The notes below the pieces were generated by a model. The model was given only the letters and a program-made list of their open reading frames with translations. It did not search any database and was not told where the DNA came from. Source: Begonia masoniana (taxonomy: Eukaryota > Streptophyta > Magnoliopsida > Cucurbitales > Begoniaceae). From it: 64,000 nucleotides of DNA. Positions 33,762-44,949 of this stretch are shown here, in pieces (the stretch's first letter is position 1; the number at the start of each line of letters is the position of its first letter). The DNA lies in assembly GCA_022432975.1 (NCBI GenBank), contig CM039514.1, positions 11,091,668 through 11,155,667 of the forward strand. Reading direction: 5' to 3'. The translations under genes were made by a program, and so were the position numbers.

Positions 33762-34867
33762 TGATGGGTAACGACCTGAAAATGAGGGAGTTATCACCCA
33801 AAGAGTAAGGGTTGCTCACTGGTCAGCTAACCCGAGAGCAATAAAATGTATGAGCAGAAATGAAACGATTTCTTCAGAAAAAATAAAGCTAAGAGATGGA
33901 AGATGAAGTACGTGTGAAGTGGTTATAGTGTTCTATGAAGAAAAATAAAGAAAATGATAAAATCCTGAACCAGGCGATAGAGGTATTGAGTTACCTCTCG
34001 GCTAATGCTTCTTCCAAAGAAGAAGACCGGTCTTTGGAAATGGTGTGACCTTCTCTTATGATTCCAACACCAAGGTGATTTGGAATAGAGTAAGGATTAA
34101 GAGCTTTCAAGCCACCACACGCTTGGAAGCAATGGAGGTTCTCTCCAATCGGTTTAAGCAAACCGATACTTACCTTGGGCACCAACCCTTGGTGGGATTT
34201 CCAATGGCACCAACCCTTGGAAGAAGACTTTCTCTAGACACTAGTCTAAATGAAATACCTCAATTGTATTGCTTAAATACAGTTTGGGGGTAGCTAGGTT
34301 TACAAGATTAAATGTGAGCCATTGGATGAAAAAGGATGATGGGTGGCCAAGATCAATTGTGCTTCTTCTCCCTTGTGCCATGTCATCGATCCATGTCTCC
34401 ACTAGCAAGTGTCCTTTGATGCCAAGTCATGCCTCTCCAAGCCCAAAGCAATTGGGCCTCTCCAAGCTCCATCTTCAAGCTTTGTCTTCCATTGAGTTGG
34501 GCCTCTCCCATCAAGATGGCTTACTTGAAACCGAGTTCTACCCATATAAGCTTAAGGCCAAAATGGTCTTTCTCAAAGAAACATAAAAGCAATGAAAAAT
34601 AAATAAAAATTACAGAATTTGTCTCCGGGAAGACAAATTCCCGCTTCTGCTAAATCTAGCAAATTCTTTTCATCCCGTGCATCCCAAGAGGTTAAGTGAT
34701 GAGGTTGATCCTTGCCATGTGAATTGGGCCTCTACTCCAAGCCTTCATTGAGTCCATTACCTGCAAAAGAAATAAAGTCATTAGTAAGCAAGTATTAAGT
34801 AGTATGAGCTTTGGATATGGATTGGGCCTTAGTCTTGGGTTGGGCTTTTGGGCCTATTGGCACATCA
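33762..34867 (-). repeat. Right LTR of the gag-only element
   Basis: tgatgggtaacgacctgaaa ... ttggcacatca, 1106 bp. It is the 5' LTR of the minus-strand element and is followed by the second attag target copy. Confidence 0.9.
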
Positions 34868-36130
34868 ATTAGTGAACTTAAGTACAATGTCATTTAAATT
34901 CTTATTCCTAATCTTCAGATCACTAACTTCTTTTTCATGTGAATCGACTTCTTTAGCATGCTTTTCAACTAAACCAGCATTTTCCTTTTTCAACAGATTG
35001 TATTTAGTTTTTAGCATGCCAAATTGCTTTACTAAATCGTTAAATGCATCAATTAAGTCATCATCCTCATCTACTTTACTATTGCTAGAAGAATGACTAA
35101 CCTCATCCTCTTGGCCATGAAGCACAAATTGGCAACTTCCTCATCTTCTGAAAAGGTGTCGCTCTCACTGTCATCTCAAGTGGCCTTCATAGCTCTTTTC
35201 TTGAATTTCTTGGAATTCTTCTTTGCTTGTGGATATTCGGCCTTGATGTGTCTAGGCTTCCCACATTCGTAGCAGGTAATCTCCTTTTCCTTTTGAGGTT
35301 TTTCTCTTTTTGAGAATTTCCTCCCATTCAGTTTTTTCCGCTGGAGAAATCTGCTGAATCTTCTAGTGATAAGGGCTATGTCCTTCTCATTTCTTCTTCC
35401 TCAGAATCTTCTTGTTTACATGAGGAAGCTTTGATTGCAATATCCTTCTTCCTGTTGATCTCTTTCTCCTTGAGATCTTCCTTGTCATTGGCTCTCATGG
35501 TTATCTCATGAGTCATTAGAGAGCCAATGAGTTCTTCTAGCTTGAGAACCTTGAGATTCCGAGCTTCTTGTATGGCAGTAACTTTCGGGTTGCCGGGCTC
35601 TCGGTAGGCACCAAAGGATCTTTCTCACAAATTCTTCACCTGAATAGGTCTTTCCAAGAACTTTTAAGTCATTAGTAATATTGGTAAATCGAGTAAACAT
35701 GGAGGAAATAGCCTCATCTTTCTCCATCGAAAAAAGCTCATATTCATGTACCAGCACACTCAATTTACTCTCTTTAACCTGATTCGTTCCCTCATGTGTA
35801 ACCTCTAGTAAGTGCCATATTTCTTGAGCACTATCACATCCTTGTACTCTATTAAATTCATCTCTGTTTAGAGCACAGTACAAGGTGTTTATTGCCTTAA
35901 CATTCAGGCTCAAATTCTTTTTATCTAAATCAGTTAGGAGTACTAACACCATTCTCAGTTTTTACAGCTATATATGGACCATTCTCTATAATATTTCACA
36001 GTTCACAATCCATAGCCTGAACAAAAATTATCATCCTAGACTTCCAATAAACATAGTCATTTCCATCAAAGAATGGAGGTCTAGTAATAGATTGACCCTC
36101 TACGTGTGTAGTATTGGTGTTGAATGTCAT
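34868..36130 (-). pseudogene. Copia-1 gag, 5' part
   Basis: The start is ATG 36130 (MTFNTNTTHVEGQSITRPPF), followed by DGNDYVYWKSRMIIFVQAMD, a typical copia UBN2-type gag opening. An in-frame TGA soon follows at a position normally Trp (CEL*NII). The next block includes EIWHLLEVTHEGTNQVKESK and MFTRFTNITNDLKVLGKTYS. A first knuckle reads CYECGKPRHIKAEYP, with the last Cys changed to Tyr, near 35265-35225. A coiled-coil-like segment follows (35125-34868). The gag-only element interrupts it at 34867. Confidence 0.8.
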
Positions 36131-36163
36131 TTCTAATTCTATTATAATATAGACAATGCTAAC

Positions 36164-36178
36164 CTATCTCTGATACCA
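36164..36178 (-). other. Primer binding site (tRNA-iMet type) of copia-1
   Basis: Minus strand TGGTATCAGAGATAG, two bases inside the 5' LTR end. The first 11 bases match the initiator methionine tRNA complement. Confidence 0.85.
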
Positions 36179-36180
36179 AT

Positions 36181-37281
36181 TGTAGGATCGTTATTGTCTA
36201 AGAATGGGGGGGGAGGTGAATTAAATTTTTCTCTTCTAATCTTGTTTACTTAGAGTAATAAAAATTACTAAATATTATTTCTTACTAATGCAAAATAAAC
36301 AGAGAGAGAGAGAAAAACAACACCGAGATTTTTACGTGGTTCGGCTAACTTTGCCTACGTCCACGCTTCAAGGATATCCCCCTTGAAGATTCACTACCTC
36401 TCTTCCTCGTGAGAACTTGATTGGACTTCACGGACGCCAATCAACTATCTTTTGCACTTCTAGATTGAACTTCACAGGCGTCAATCCACAGCCTTACAGA
36501 TTTAACAGGATGGAAATATTGAGCACTAGGATTACACTCTCTCAAGATACAATCTCAAGTTCTAGGGCATAGAGATGTAAACAGTTGCAGAGTATTACAG
36601 AAAACTTTTTGCTCGCGAGAGTTAAGCGCTAAATATAAAAATTGGCAAAAGTTCTTCTTTTGAGCTTCATTCTTCTTTTTATACTCTCGTCTGTAATCTG
36701 CGTCTTTTTCAAAAATATGATCGTTGGGGAGCATCCGTACACAGAAAGATAGCCGTTTGAAATCTGAATTCGCCATCTCTCGCAGTCTTTAAAGTCTGGA
36801 CGATTGAGTCTTTGTACCAATGAACTCGGACGATTGAGTATGTTTTGACTTTGGACGGCTGCATTTGTCAATAGCGTGGATGACTGCGTCTGTCAATAGC
36901 GTGGACGACTGCGTCTGTCTCTGTTTTCTTTCACGTGGACGATTGAGACCTAGGACGTTTGCGTCTTTCTCTGTTTTCTTTTACGTGGACGATTGAGACC
37001 TAGGACATTTGCGTCTTTTTCTGTTTTCTTTCACGTGGACGATTGACTGTGGACTAATAGCACTTAACCACAAATCATCAGAAAACGTAATACCCTTTTC
37101 AAAGGGCATTTCCAGACAAATGCAGTAAACTAAATAAACCAATTATCCAGCTCATATATTTCATACTAATCATCCTCATTAGTTCATACATTTCTTACTA
37201 ATAAACATTTTCTATTATTATATTTGTCATTAAACATTATCATAAAAAAACATAGTTACTTAAACATATTTTAAGCTAACA
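36181..37281 (-). repeat. Copia-1 LTR (right copy, 5' LTR of the minus-strand element)
   Basis: tgtaggatcgttattgtcta ... ttaagctaaca, 1101 bp. It carries the same TATA-like box and U3 tandem repeats as the left copy, with some copy-number and point differences. The second attat target copy follows directly. Confidence 0.92.
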
Positions 37282-37793
37282 ATTATGTCGTATAATAGTT
37301 TGATTCAGAAGATCGTTGAATATGAAATATCGACTGGGGATCTTGTGAGAAACAAAAAGGCAGGTGATATATATCATAAGAGCACCTTAGCTCGGATGGA
37401 CATAGTTGAAGTTAGAGGTGGTTGGGTATTCAAGGGCAATCATGTAGCCTCCTCCTCGGCAGCTCCTCCTCTACCAGGTATACATCATATTCATAATGTT
37501 GTCTAATATTTAAAGTAACTTCCATCTAACTTGCTCCTCCCTCAGGTGCCGCTCATGATGTTCATATGAAAGATGCTCTCGTGCAGCCATTTTTGTCACA
37601 CAAGTCTTTCATTTTAGATAGAATTGAGAAGAAGTTAGATGTTCTCATAGGCAGAGGTGAGGAGCTCTTCGTGGCTCATAGGAATTAGGATGCAATAGTT
37701 GATGCGTGGCTGAAATGGGATGTAGAAGTTGATGCGTGGCTGAAATGGGATGTGGAAGCCTATGCGCAAGACAATGCACAAGACGATGCGTAA
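37282..37793 (+). pseudogene. MULE2 accessory protein, 3' part
   Basis: It resumes right after the copia insertion with YNSLIQKIVEYEISTGDLVR, matching YTVLIQKIIEHFQIQLPR in MULE1. Later AGDIYHKSTLARMDIVEV matches the ADAFGRL block. A GT-AG intron (37478-37545) joins ...LPG to AAHDVHMKDALVQPF, then a helix-rich DRIEKKLDVLIGRGEELFVA. An in-frame TAG lies at about 37686. The last part has a direct repeat coding VDAWLKWDVE twice. Confidence 0.7.
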
Positions 37794-38433
37794 GCGTAGT
37801 TAATGTTATATTTTGTAGTTTATGTTTTTAAGTTTATTTTGACAAAATTTTGAACAAAGTATAGTTGTAATAGTTTTTATTTGGAACACTTCCTCGTTAT
37901 AGTTGTAACACTTTAAATTTGGATGGTCGTAATTTTGTAGTATCTGGATTTGTATTTGGTTACTATAATGTGGTTTGAATATGCAAGTTTTATTAAAAAT
38001 AACTATGGAGAAGTTAGACAATAAAGAAAACTCTGCCAAATTTTATAATTTTCTATAAATTATATGAATGGAGAGACAGAGAGACATTGAAGAAAGCATT
38101 CGAAATAAGTACAAATACAAATATGTACAAATCACTACTTTAATACATAAAGGTATAAATAAGAAAAAATAAGTACAAATGTGGATAGAGTACATCCATA
38201 AAAGTCATAAATTACTATCTGAATTATGCATAAAAGACTCCTACACAAATGTAAAACTATATTAAAACATATTAGGCAAAGATATTCATTTATGTAATCT
38301 TAACATTGAAATATGAACACGTATTTGCGTCCCGATAATGGTGTTAAAACCAATAAATGTGTCCTGCGTAAAAGTGCCAGAAGTGGATCATATGCCTCGA
38401 TAAGTGCAACTATGTGTTCTTCTTACTAATTGA
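37794..38433. other. Spacer between the convergent MULE2 genes
   Basis: AT-rich, no coding signal; it corresponds to the 3'-3' spacer of MULE1 (5257-5728). Confidence 0.5.
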
Positions 38434-38899
38434 TCAGGATTGAAGCTCATCGGCAACTCTCACTCTTTGTTTCTTCGATCGACATGGTTGGCGCTTTGCT
38501 ACCGGTGGAGTAATTTCATTGCTATCTGTTTCAAGCCACATGTGTTTGTAACTAACTGGATGAATGAAGTGAGAGTACATCCTCAAGTAAGTCTTCTGGT
38601 GATAGTACTCATGCACATAATATTCAACTGAGAGTCTCATGAAATGCAAACATGAAATTGCATGGACACATAGAATTCCAGTGACCTCCCACTTGTAACA
38701 ATTGTACACACATTTATTCAAATCAACTACGTATCATTCTCTGTCGTTGCTAACCTCAAACCGGGCAGCACCTGCAAGAATAGGACTCCAATTTTGAGTT
38801 GCATGTTCTAGCCTCACAAGCTTCTTCTTAATCTGGGGGCACAAAATGTCTGTTGACTCAAGCATTTTTCTGTACTTTTTTACGATATTAGACATCAAG
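38434..38899 (-). pseudogene. MULE2 mudrA-type transposase, C-terminal part
   Basis: Minus strand reads LMSNIVKKYRKMLESTDILC, then WSPILAGAARFEVSNDRE followed by a stop, DLNKCVYNCYKWEVTGILCV (SWIM finger, with CAC of MULE1 replaced by a Cys/Asn/Cys pattern) and YVHEYYHQKTYLRMYSHFIH. This parallels MULE1 residues from MTRIVKKYEEML onward. No intron separates ARFE from VSND, unlike MULE1 at 4195-4277. The basic tail stops before a CCHC knuckle. The gypsy insertion at 38900 separates it from 50831-51196. Confidence 0.75.
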
Positions 38900-41374
38900 T
38901 GTAGCGACCCTAACCCTGTACCCCAAATTCCCGTACATATTTTTTTTATTCCTATACTTTAAATAAACTTTAGGCGGAATTTAAATCGAAATCTAAGTTC
39001 GTTTAGAAAATCGTTAAAAAAAACAAATGTTAAAGAAATTTAATAAAAAAATTGAATAAAACATTTAAAACAATTAAAACTATAATTAAAACAATTTACA
39101 AATAAAACAAAGGGGAGGGCAGAATCGTCAAAACTGCAGAAAGGAAAGAGGGCGATCGATCGCTGAGGCTATAAGCCTCAGCAGCGATCGATCGCTGACC
39201 TCAACAGCGATCGATCGCTGCAGCCATCGATCGCGCCAGTGATCGATCGCTGCATTGGCAACAGGGAGGGGCGATCAGTCGCCCCTCACACCCGCGCCCG
39301 ATCGCCTAACTCCACTTCTTCTTTCTCTATAATTCAACAGACAATGCTCTCTGGAATCCGAAATTCCAGAGAGCAAAACTAAACGTTTCACTAACCCTGC
39401 ACATCACACACTTCATAAATTATCGCCCAACTAAACAGCTTAAACACACATCAACTTTCGTAAAAACGAACTGCGTGGATACGTTTAAAACTATGTTTTT
39501 CCTCCTGTTTTAAAATGTCCAAGCAGTTTATAAATCAGATTTTTAAAACGTTTAAAACATGTAAACATAAACCTATCAACTATCAGTTCTCAAACATCCT
39601 AAAATGTTCTAACTGTACAATTACTTTAAATAATCTACCATCAGCCCAAAACGCCCCGATACCCTCAAAACACGTACATACTACCCCACGGGTCTGGTCA
39701 AGCATCGACTGCGCAACACACCACCGCAAGCCATCCTCCGTCAACTGGATCACTCCTCAGGTGGAGGGATCTCGTCCTCACCTATGTCGAAGTCACCTAC
39801 ACCATACAGACACCTATGAGATAAAAATCTCAGCAAGCTCTAGCAAATGTAAATGCATGCTATGCATATGAGTTCAGAAATCGTGCAGCATTTTCTTTAT
39901 CTTTACTCTGTGGGTGTCACCGAGATCTCAGCCCCTAACTGGAGAGAGCACATCTAGCGGTCGGACTACTCTTTTCAGCTAGAGGAGGGGGGGTACACGC
40001 TTACAACACGTACAGCCGTGCCTGAGCCCCATCTCGCATGACCTATAACTGTATGAGTACGTGTTAGATGTGGTATTGTGACAAATCCGTAGTCGATCTT
40101 CACAATAGGTCGAGCCCATCTCCAGGCCACATCGCCATTTTCTTTAAAACATCGTGCGCAAATTCATTTTCATGCTCTTTTAAAACACGTGATGCGTGAA
40201 CAGTTCAATATGACAGAAAGTAAACATACATGATTCGTACCATCGAGAGAATAAAGCATTTAAAAGCATAACCTATACAGAACTAATCCTAACTACCCAA
40301 CCAAAACAATTTAAACATCCGCGTCACCAAAACTCCTCGAGACGACTTCGACGTACGGTGTAGGCCAATCGGCCAAAGAAAAATCGCGAGAACTTACCTC
40401 GTGTCTATTGCAGCTCAAGCTCCGTCCACGAGCATTGTTTGTCTGAGGCAAAACACAATATTCGCCGTTAAAACTAATTTCAGCTACTAAACGTCCAAAT
40501 TAACAAGACCTTAACTAAAGAAATTTCCTATAGCTTTAATCAAATTCATTAAGCTATTTCATAGAGCAATTACACGCTCGGCACCTCAAATCTCTAATTA
40601 CGATCTTTTCCTAAATCTCGAATTTTCACAAAATTTAACATTCGTCCTAAATCAATTAAGTTCGTCCAATAACGTTCAATACGTTCACTATATCCTTAAT
40701 TATGGCAAACCTATCGATTTCGAACCCTAAATCTCGATATTTACGATAACCCTAAACGAAAACCTAGTTGTATAACTTTCTAAAAATCGAAAACTAACGC
40801 TCTAAAACTATAGATTCATACCTAGAGCGTCGATTGAATGAGAAAACGTGAAGAACGGAAGATGAACGGAGGAAAAACGGAGGTCGGAAAAGTTGAATCG
40901 CCGCGGGGAAAACAGAGAATGCTCTCTGGAATCGCAGGCAGCCGAGAAGAAATGAGGAGAAAATGAAGTTTAGGTTATTTTATAATTGGATTTGGCAAAT
41001 TACCAATTTGCCCTTACATTGTTTTTATATTAGTTTCGTCCTTTGTTTCGTTAATTGGCTAACTATTCGGTTTCTCCAAATCTCCTTATTTCACCAATAA
41101 ATCCATCTTATTATTTGGGTTCTATTAAAACTGTCCGTTCGCAAAACGAATCTCGTTTACTATTTTTACCAAAACGTCCTTTATATTACGAGAAACTTAA
41201 TTACTCGAAATATAGCGTTATTACTCCGAAAATTCTCGTAAATTCCTTAAAATTCCCATTAATCGTTAGGATCCCATTAACGTTTTCTTTTTGCAAAACG
41301 AACATGATTTGACATATTTACAAAAATGTCATCATATAATATAATATTAATATCTCGTAAAATCGGGTATTACA
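38900..41374 (-). repeat. Gypsy left LTR (3' LTR of the minus-strand element)
   Basis: tgtagcgaccctaaccctgt ... atcgggtattaca, about 2475 bp, very similar to 48387-50830. It contains the cgatcgatcg palindrome cluster (39152-39253) and an inverted repeat with ctctctggaat / attccagagag at about 39348-39376. Confidence 0.92.
39152..39253. repeat. Cluster of gcgatcgatcgc palindromes in the gypsy LTR
   Basis: Near-perfect palindromes of the form cagcgatcgatcgctg occur at about 39152, 39183, 39205, 39224 (degenerate) and 39239, separated by a short hairpin, ctgaggct-ata-agcctcag (39163-39181). The right LTR keeps fewer units (about 48641-48705), lacking roughly 32 bp. Confidence 0.75.
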
Positions 41375-41588
41375 TTTCATCCATCTTATTTAGAATTTTG
41401 TCCACAAAATTAAATCATACAAACAACTCAGGGTACTTAGCCATCATATCTTGTTGTCGCTCCCAAGTTGCCTCTTCCACCTCGTGGTTCCGCCATAGGA
41501 CTTTGACTAACGGAATCTCTTTGTTTCGCAAAACCTTGATGGAAGACTCCAAAATACGCACCGGCCTCTCCTCATAAGTCAAAGTAGG

Positions 41589-42634
41589 CTATACCTCGAT
41601 CTCTGTTGCCTCCACGGCGTGTGATGAATCACGCAAACACTTCCGAAACATCGATACGTGAAATACATCATGGATACCCTCCATAGAAGCCGGAAGCTCT
41701 AATCTGTATGCCATCTTCCCGATCCTCTTCAGAATAGGAAAGGGCCCCACATAACGAGGGTTTAACTTGCCCCTCCTTCCGAATCTCATGACGCCTTTAA
41801 ACGGAGAAACTTTAAGATAAACCTCATCACCTTCCTCGAACTCTAGTTCCCTCCGTCTCGTGTCTGCATAGCTCTTCTGTCTGCTCTGAGCTACCTCAAT
41901 ATGCTATCAGATAATGGCAATCTTCTCTGCCGTTTGCTGTAGAATCTCTGGACCAATGATGCTGGCCTCGCCAACCTCGTCCCAATACAACGGAGACCTA
42001 CACTTCTGACCATACAGCGCCTCATACGGAGCCATGCCAATCGTAGCCTGGAAGCTATTATTGTACGAGAACTCAATCAGAGGTAAATATCAGCTCCACG
42101 AGCCCTGAAACTCCAGCACACAAGCTCTGAGCATATCCTCAAGAATCTGATTCGTCCTCTCTGTCTGACCATCAGTCTGAGGATGAAATGTCGTGCTGAA
42201 ATTAAGCTGAGTCCCCATAGCTTTATGCAGGCTCTTCCAGAACTTCGACGTAAATCTCGGAACACGATCTGAGACTATAGAAACTGGCACTCCATGCAGT
42301 CTAACAATCTCCTGCACGTAAAGCTCGGCGAGCTGATCCATAGAAGATGCCATCCTCACAGATAAAAAGTGGGCCGACTTTGTCAATCGGTCCATGATCA
42401 CCCAAACACCATCATGGCCCTTCGTCGTCCTCGGGAGCCCTACAATAAAATCCATGGAGATCTACTCCCACTTCCACTCTGGAATCGGCAGTGGCAATAA
42501 TGTTCCGGCCGGTCTCTAGTGCTTTGCCTTTACCTGTTGACAAACCAGACAGGTTTCAACGTACTTGGCGACCTCTCTCTTCATGTTCGGCCACCAGAAG
42601 TGTTGATTTAAATCCCGGTACATCTTAGTACTTC
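41589..42634 (-). pseudogene. Gypsy integrase and chromodomain-like tail
   Basis: After the solo LTR the reading resumes with KMYRDLNQHFWWPNMKREVA, then ETCLVCQQVKAKH (zinc-binding part), a stop, and the core: MDFIVGLPRTTKGHDGVWVI, VSIVSDRVPRFTSKFWKSLH, TTFHPQTDGQTERTNQILED. The catalytic acidic residues (D in MDFI, D in SDR, E in QTER) are present. A second segment (42076-41891) is out of frame. The final ORF (41789-41589) is the typical post-integrase domain. Several TGA or TAG codons interrupt the gene. Confidence 0.85.
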
Positions 42635-44949
42635 TGTAACACCCGGCATTTTGGCCGTGTAATAATCTGTTGAATTATTGTATGGATTTAAACTGCCATA
42701 AATACAATAACTATTTTATTGTAAATTTGGAGCATTTAGTGAGGGGAGAACCAGACTAATGTGTAACTAAACTAAACGCTAAGTTTAGAATGCATAGAGG
42801 GGTAAATAAGGGAGAAATTAAGGTTGGTGGGAGGTTGCCAATGGTTGAGTGACATCTGGCAACTTGTTGAAGAAGCTAAGTTCTTCCTCCTACGTGAAAC
42901 CCTCTTCATTTCACTTCTCTGCTCTCTCTCCATTCTCTTCTCGGCATTTTCTCTTCCAGTCGATAATCAGCCATCGAAGCTACTTCGATCTCCTCGGCTC
43001 CTTTCTGTTTTTCTACTAGGGTTCGAGCATTTTCGAGACGTTCAGGACTATCAACTCTGCAGCAACATGTAAGTTCATATCCGTAGGTTGGCCCTTAAGG
43101 CCCTACATCTCGGAGGTACTAGGTTTTCTGTTCTGTCGGGTTGTCTTGGGTAGAAAGGTTATAGTTATGTTCTGAGTTGTCTATGTTTTGTTTCACCATA
43201 TGTTCTGTTATTTTTGTCATCTGCTCTCCGCCTGTTTAAGTTCAAGCACTGTTCATGCATACACGTTTTCTCTGAAAGACATGTAAATGTTTTCTGTACA
43301 CTGTTTGAAACTAAATAAGATAAAATCTGACTGAAATGTACCGGTTAAGTGCGGGACGGGGACTGGCCTACTGTTTCTGTTCTGAATCTGTTCTGAAAAT
43401 CTGTTGTGCCTGTCGTGCACTGTCTGTTCCCCTATAAGCCCTACTTATACCCCTCTGCCACTGAAACGTAATGTTCTGTACTATCACTGTATTTCTGAAA
43501 ACTGCATGCATAGCATTTTGCATCACTGCATATCTATTATGTTCTTACTGAGCTTTAGGCTCATAGGTGAACTCTCTGATGTAGGTACTGAACCCAGAAA
43601 TGAGGACTTCGTGCCTCAGTCTGATGAATAGGTGGCTGGTAGATCGAGCTCATGGGGGTGTGGTTGCTGCAGCCAGACAAATTCTGACCCGAGGTTTAAG
43701 TTTTCTGTAATGTCTATATCTGTAAAGTCTTCTGGAAGTTCTGGTTGTGTTGTAAATTCTGTAAAAACTCTTCTTTTGGTAGATTCTGCAATTGCATGTT
43801 AGGTTCTGTACTAATTCAGAGGTTTTACTTTTAGAACAATGTACAAGTTATGATGTCTCAGCTTTAGAAATCACTGTATTTGACAGTTGAACTCATGTCC
43901 TGAATGTTCTAAAATGTTTTAGAATATTTTCCTGTTTTAAGGTTTGCATTGATGGTCTCGAATTCTAGAGCTATCCATGCAGTCTGTCTTTCTTAAATCT
44001 GTCAGTTGAAATCTATCATCTACAAAGTGTGTTTCAAAAATCTTGTTTTGAATCGGGTTTTGAAGGTTTGAAACCCTTATGCCTTCTGTTTTGATGCTCC
44101 CTGCCCGTATGTCTTTCTGTTAAAAGTTGTCAAACTCTGCCCCTTTTAGACTATATCATCCGATCACGTCCACTGCTGTTTAAGTGTGTATCCACCAGTG
44201 ACATCATCCACCTCCACCGCCCAGTTCAATTATCTCATCCGATGACGTCTTCATCTCATCCGGTGTTGCCTGTTGTCTGTATCTTCCGGTTGACATCATC
44301 CATCTTCTGGCTGACGTCATCATTTCATCCGGTGTTGTCTGTTGTCTGTATCCTCCGCCTGACGTCACCCATCTTCTGGCTGACGTCACCACCTCTTCCA
44401 CCCAGTTTTACTCAGCCTCTTCTGCTGAACCCTGTTCATTTTTTTGTCGTATCTGAATCCACCGCTGCCCTTTTTAAACTAAGTCTTCCGCCAGTTCTCT
44501 GCCTACGTCTTCCGCCCAGCTTTAAATTTCTTCTGTTTGCCTCAGTTTATTCCTGTTCTTTCTGTTTTTCCTTCTTAATTCTGTTTCTTCATTTTAGTCA
44601 CTCATTCCTGTAATCTCAGCTCTGAGTTAGTTCCCGTTTCTCTTTCTCTGTGATTCTGAAATTTTGTTAATCACCGTAGTCCCTCCCTTTCTGTAAAATT
44701 TTATGTTTAGGGTTTTGCATTGATAGTACACGTCTTCTGTCATTTTATTTCTGTTCTTCTGTGAAGTCTTAAAAGCTCAGTTGGTTTTCATAAGTTGTCC
44801 AGTGCATTTGGTAAACGTTTTTCCGTCCTTTTGTTCCAGTAACGCTGTCTGTTCAAAAAAAAATTTATAGTCACCGTTATCCGTTTTCTGTCCCGGAGTG
44901 ACGGCTTGGATCTCAGACTCTGATCGGGTTCCGGTTCCGGGCTGTCACA
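42635..44949. mobile_element. Solo LTR (family A, reverse orientation) nested in the gypsy element
   Basis: It begins tgtaacacccggcattttgg, ends ccgggctgtcaca, and has a perfect 5-bp duplication, acttc (42630-42634 and 44950-44954). It is the reverse complement of the 14304-17490 family: the same end sequences and the same internal cagggaaaatctgt-type and tgacgtca stretches. At 2315 bp it lacks the duplicated start seen in the other copy. It contains three exact TGACGTCA sites. Confidence 0.9.

Larger units (their letters stand above)
28683..34867 (-). mobile_element. Non-autonomous gypsy-type element with gag and protease only (TR-GAG-like), nested in copia-1
   Basis: Bounded by LTRs of about 1.1-1.2 kb and a perfect 5-bp duplication, attag (28678-28682 and 34868-34872). 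Minus-strand order: LTR, tRNA-iMet-type primer site, a 1.2-kb leader, gag with a knuckle-like motif, an aspartic-protease-like region, a short acidic ORF, a polypurine tract and the other LTR. There is no reverse transcriptase, RNase H or integrase anywhere between the LTRs. The gag type (ATLWWANLK, RRFVPNHYRQE) is Ty3/gypsy. It would need enzymes from another element to move, as known for GAG-only LTR elements of plants. Confidence 0.88.
21674..37281 (-). mobile_element. SIRE-type Ty1/copia retrotransposon with env-like 3' ORF, inserted in MULE2
   Basis: A 15.6-kb span flanked by a perfect 5-bp duplication, attat (21669-21673 and 37282-37286), with two LTRs of about 1.1 kb. It is read on the minus strand: LTR (37281-36181), tRNA-iMet-type primer site, gag, protease, integrase, RT, RNase H, an extra env-like ORF, a purine-rich tract and the other LTR. 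Integrase before RT marks Ty1/copia; two zinc-knuckle regions in gag and a long extra 3' ORF fit the Sirevirus (SIRE/Maximus) lineage, by memory of that group. A separate 6.2-kb element (28683-34867) sits inside gag. Many frameshifts and stops show the copy is dead. Confidence 0.92.

Noticed and set aside
33991..34586. Repeated ORFs in both LTRs of the gag-only element
   Set aside because: They appear twice because the LTR is present twice; the frames are interrupted differently and show no domain.
41055..41577. ORFs at the end of the gypsy left LTR and just beyond, on the plus strand
   Set aside because: Antisense to the element; the first recurs in the right LTR at 50511-50768 as part of the repeat and has no domain.
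42842..44800. A separate gene within the 42.6-44.9 kb insert
   Set aside because: The whole block is the reverse complement of the 14304-17490 LTR family with matching ends and a target duplication, and its ORFs are short and unconserved between the copies.
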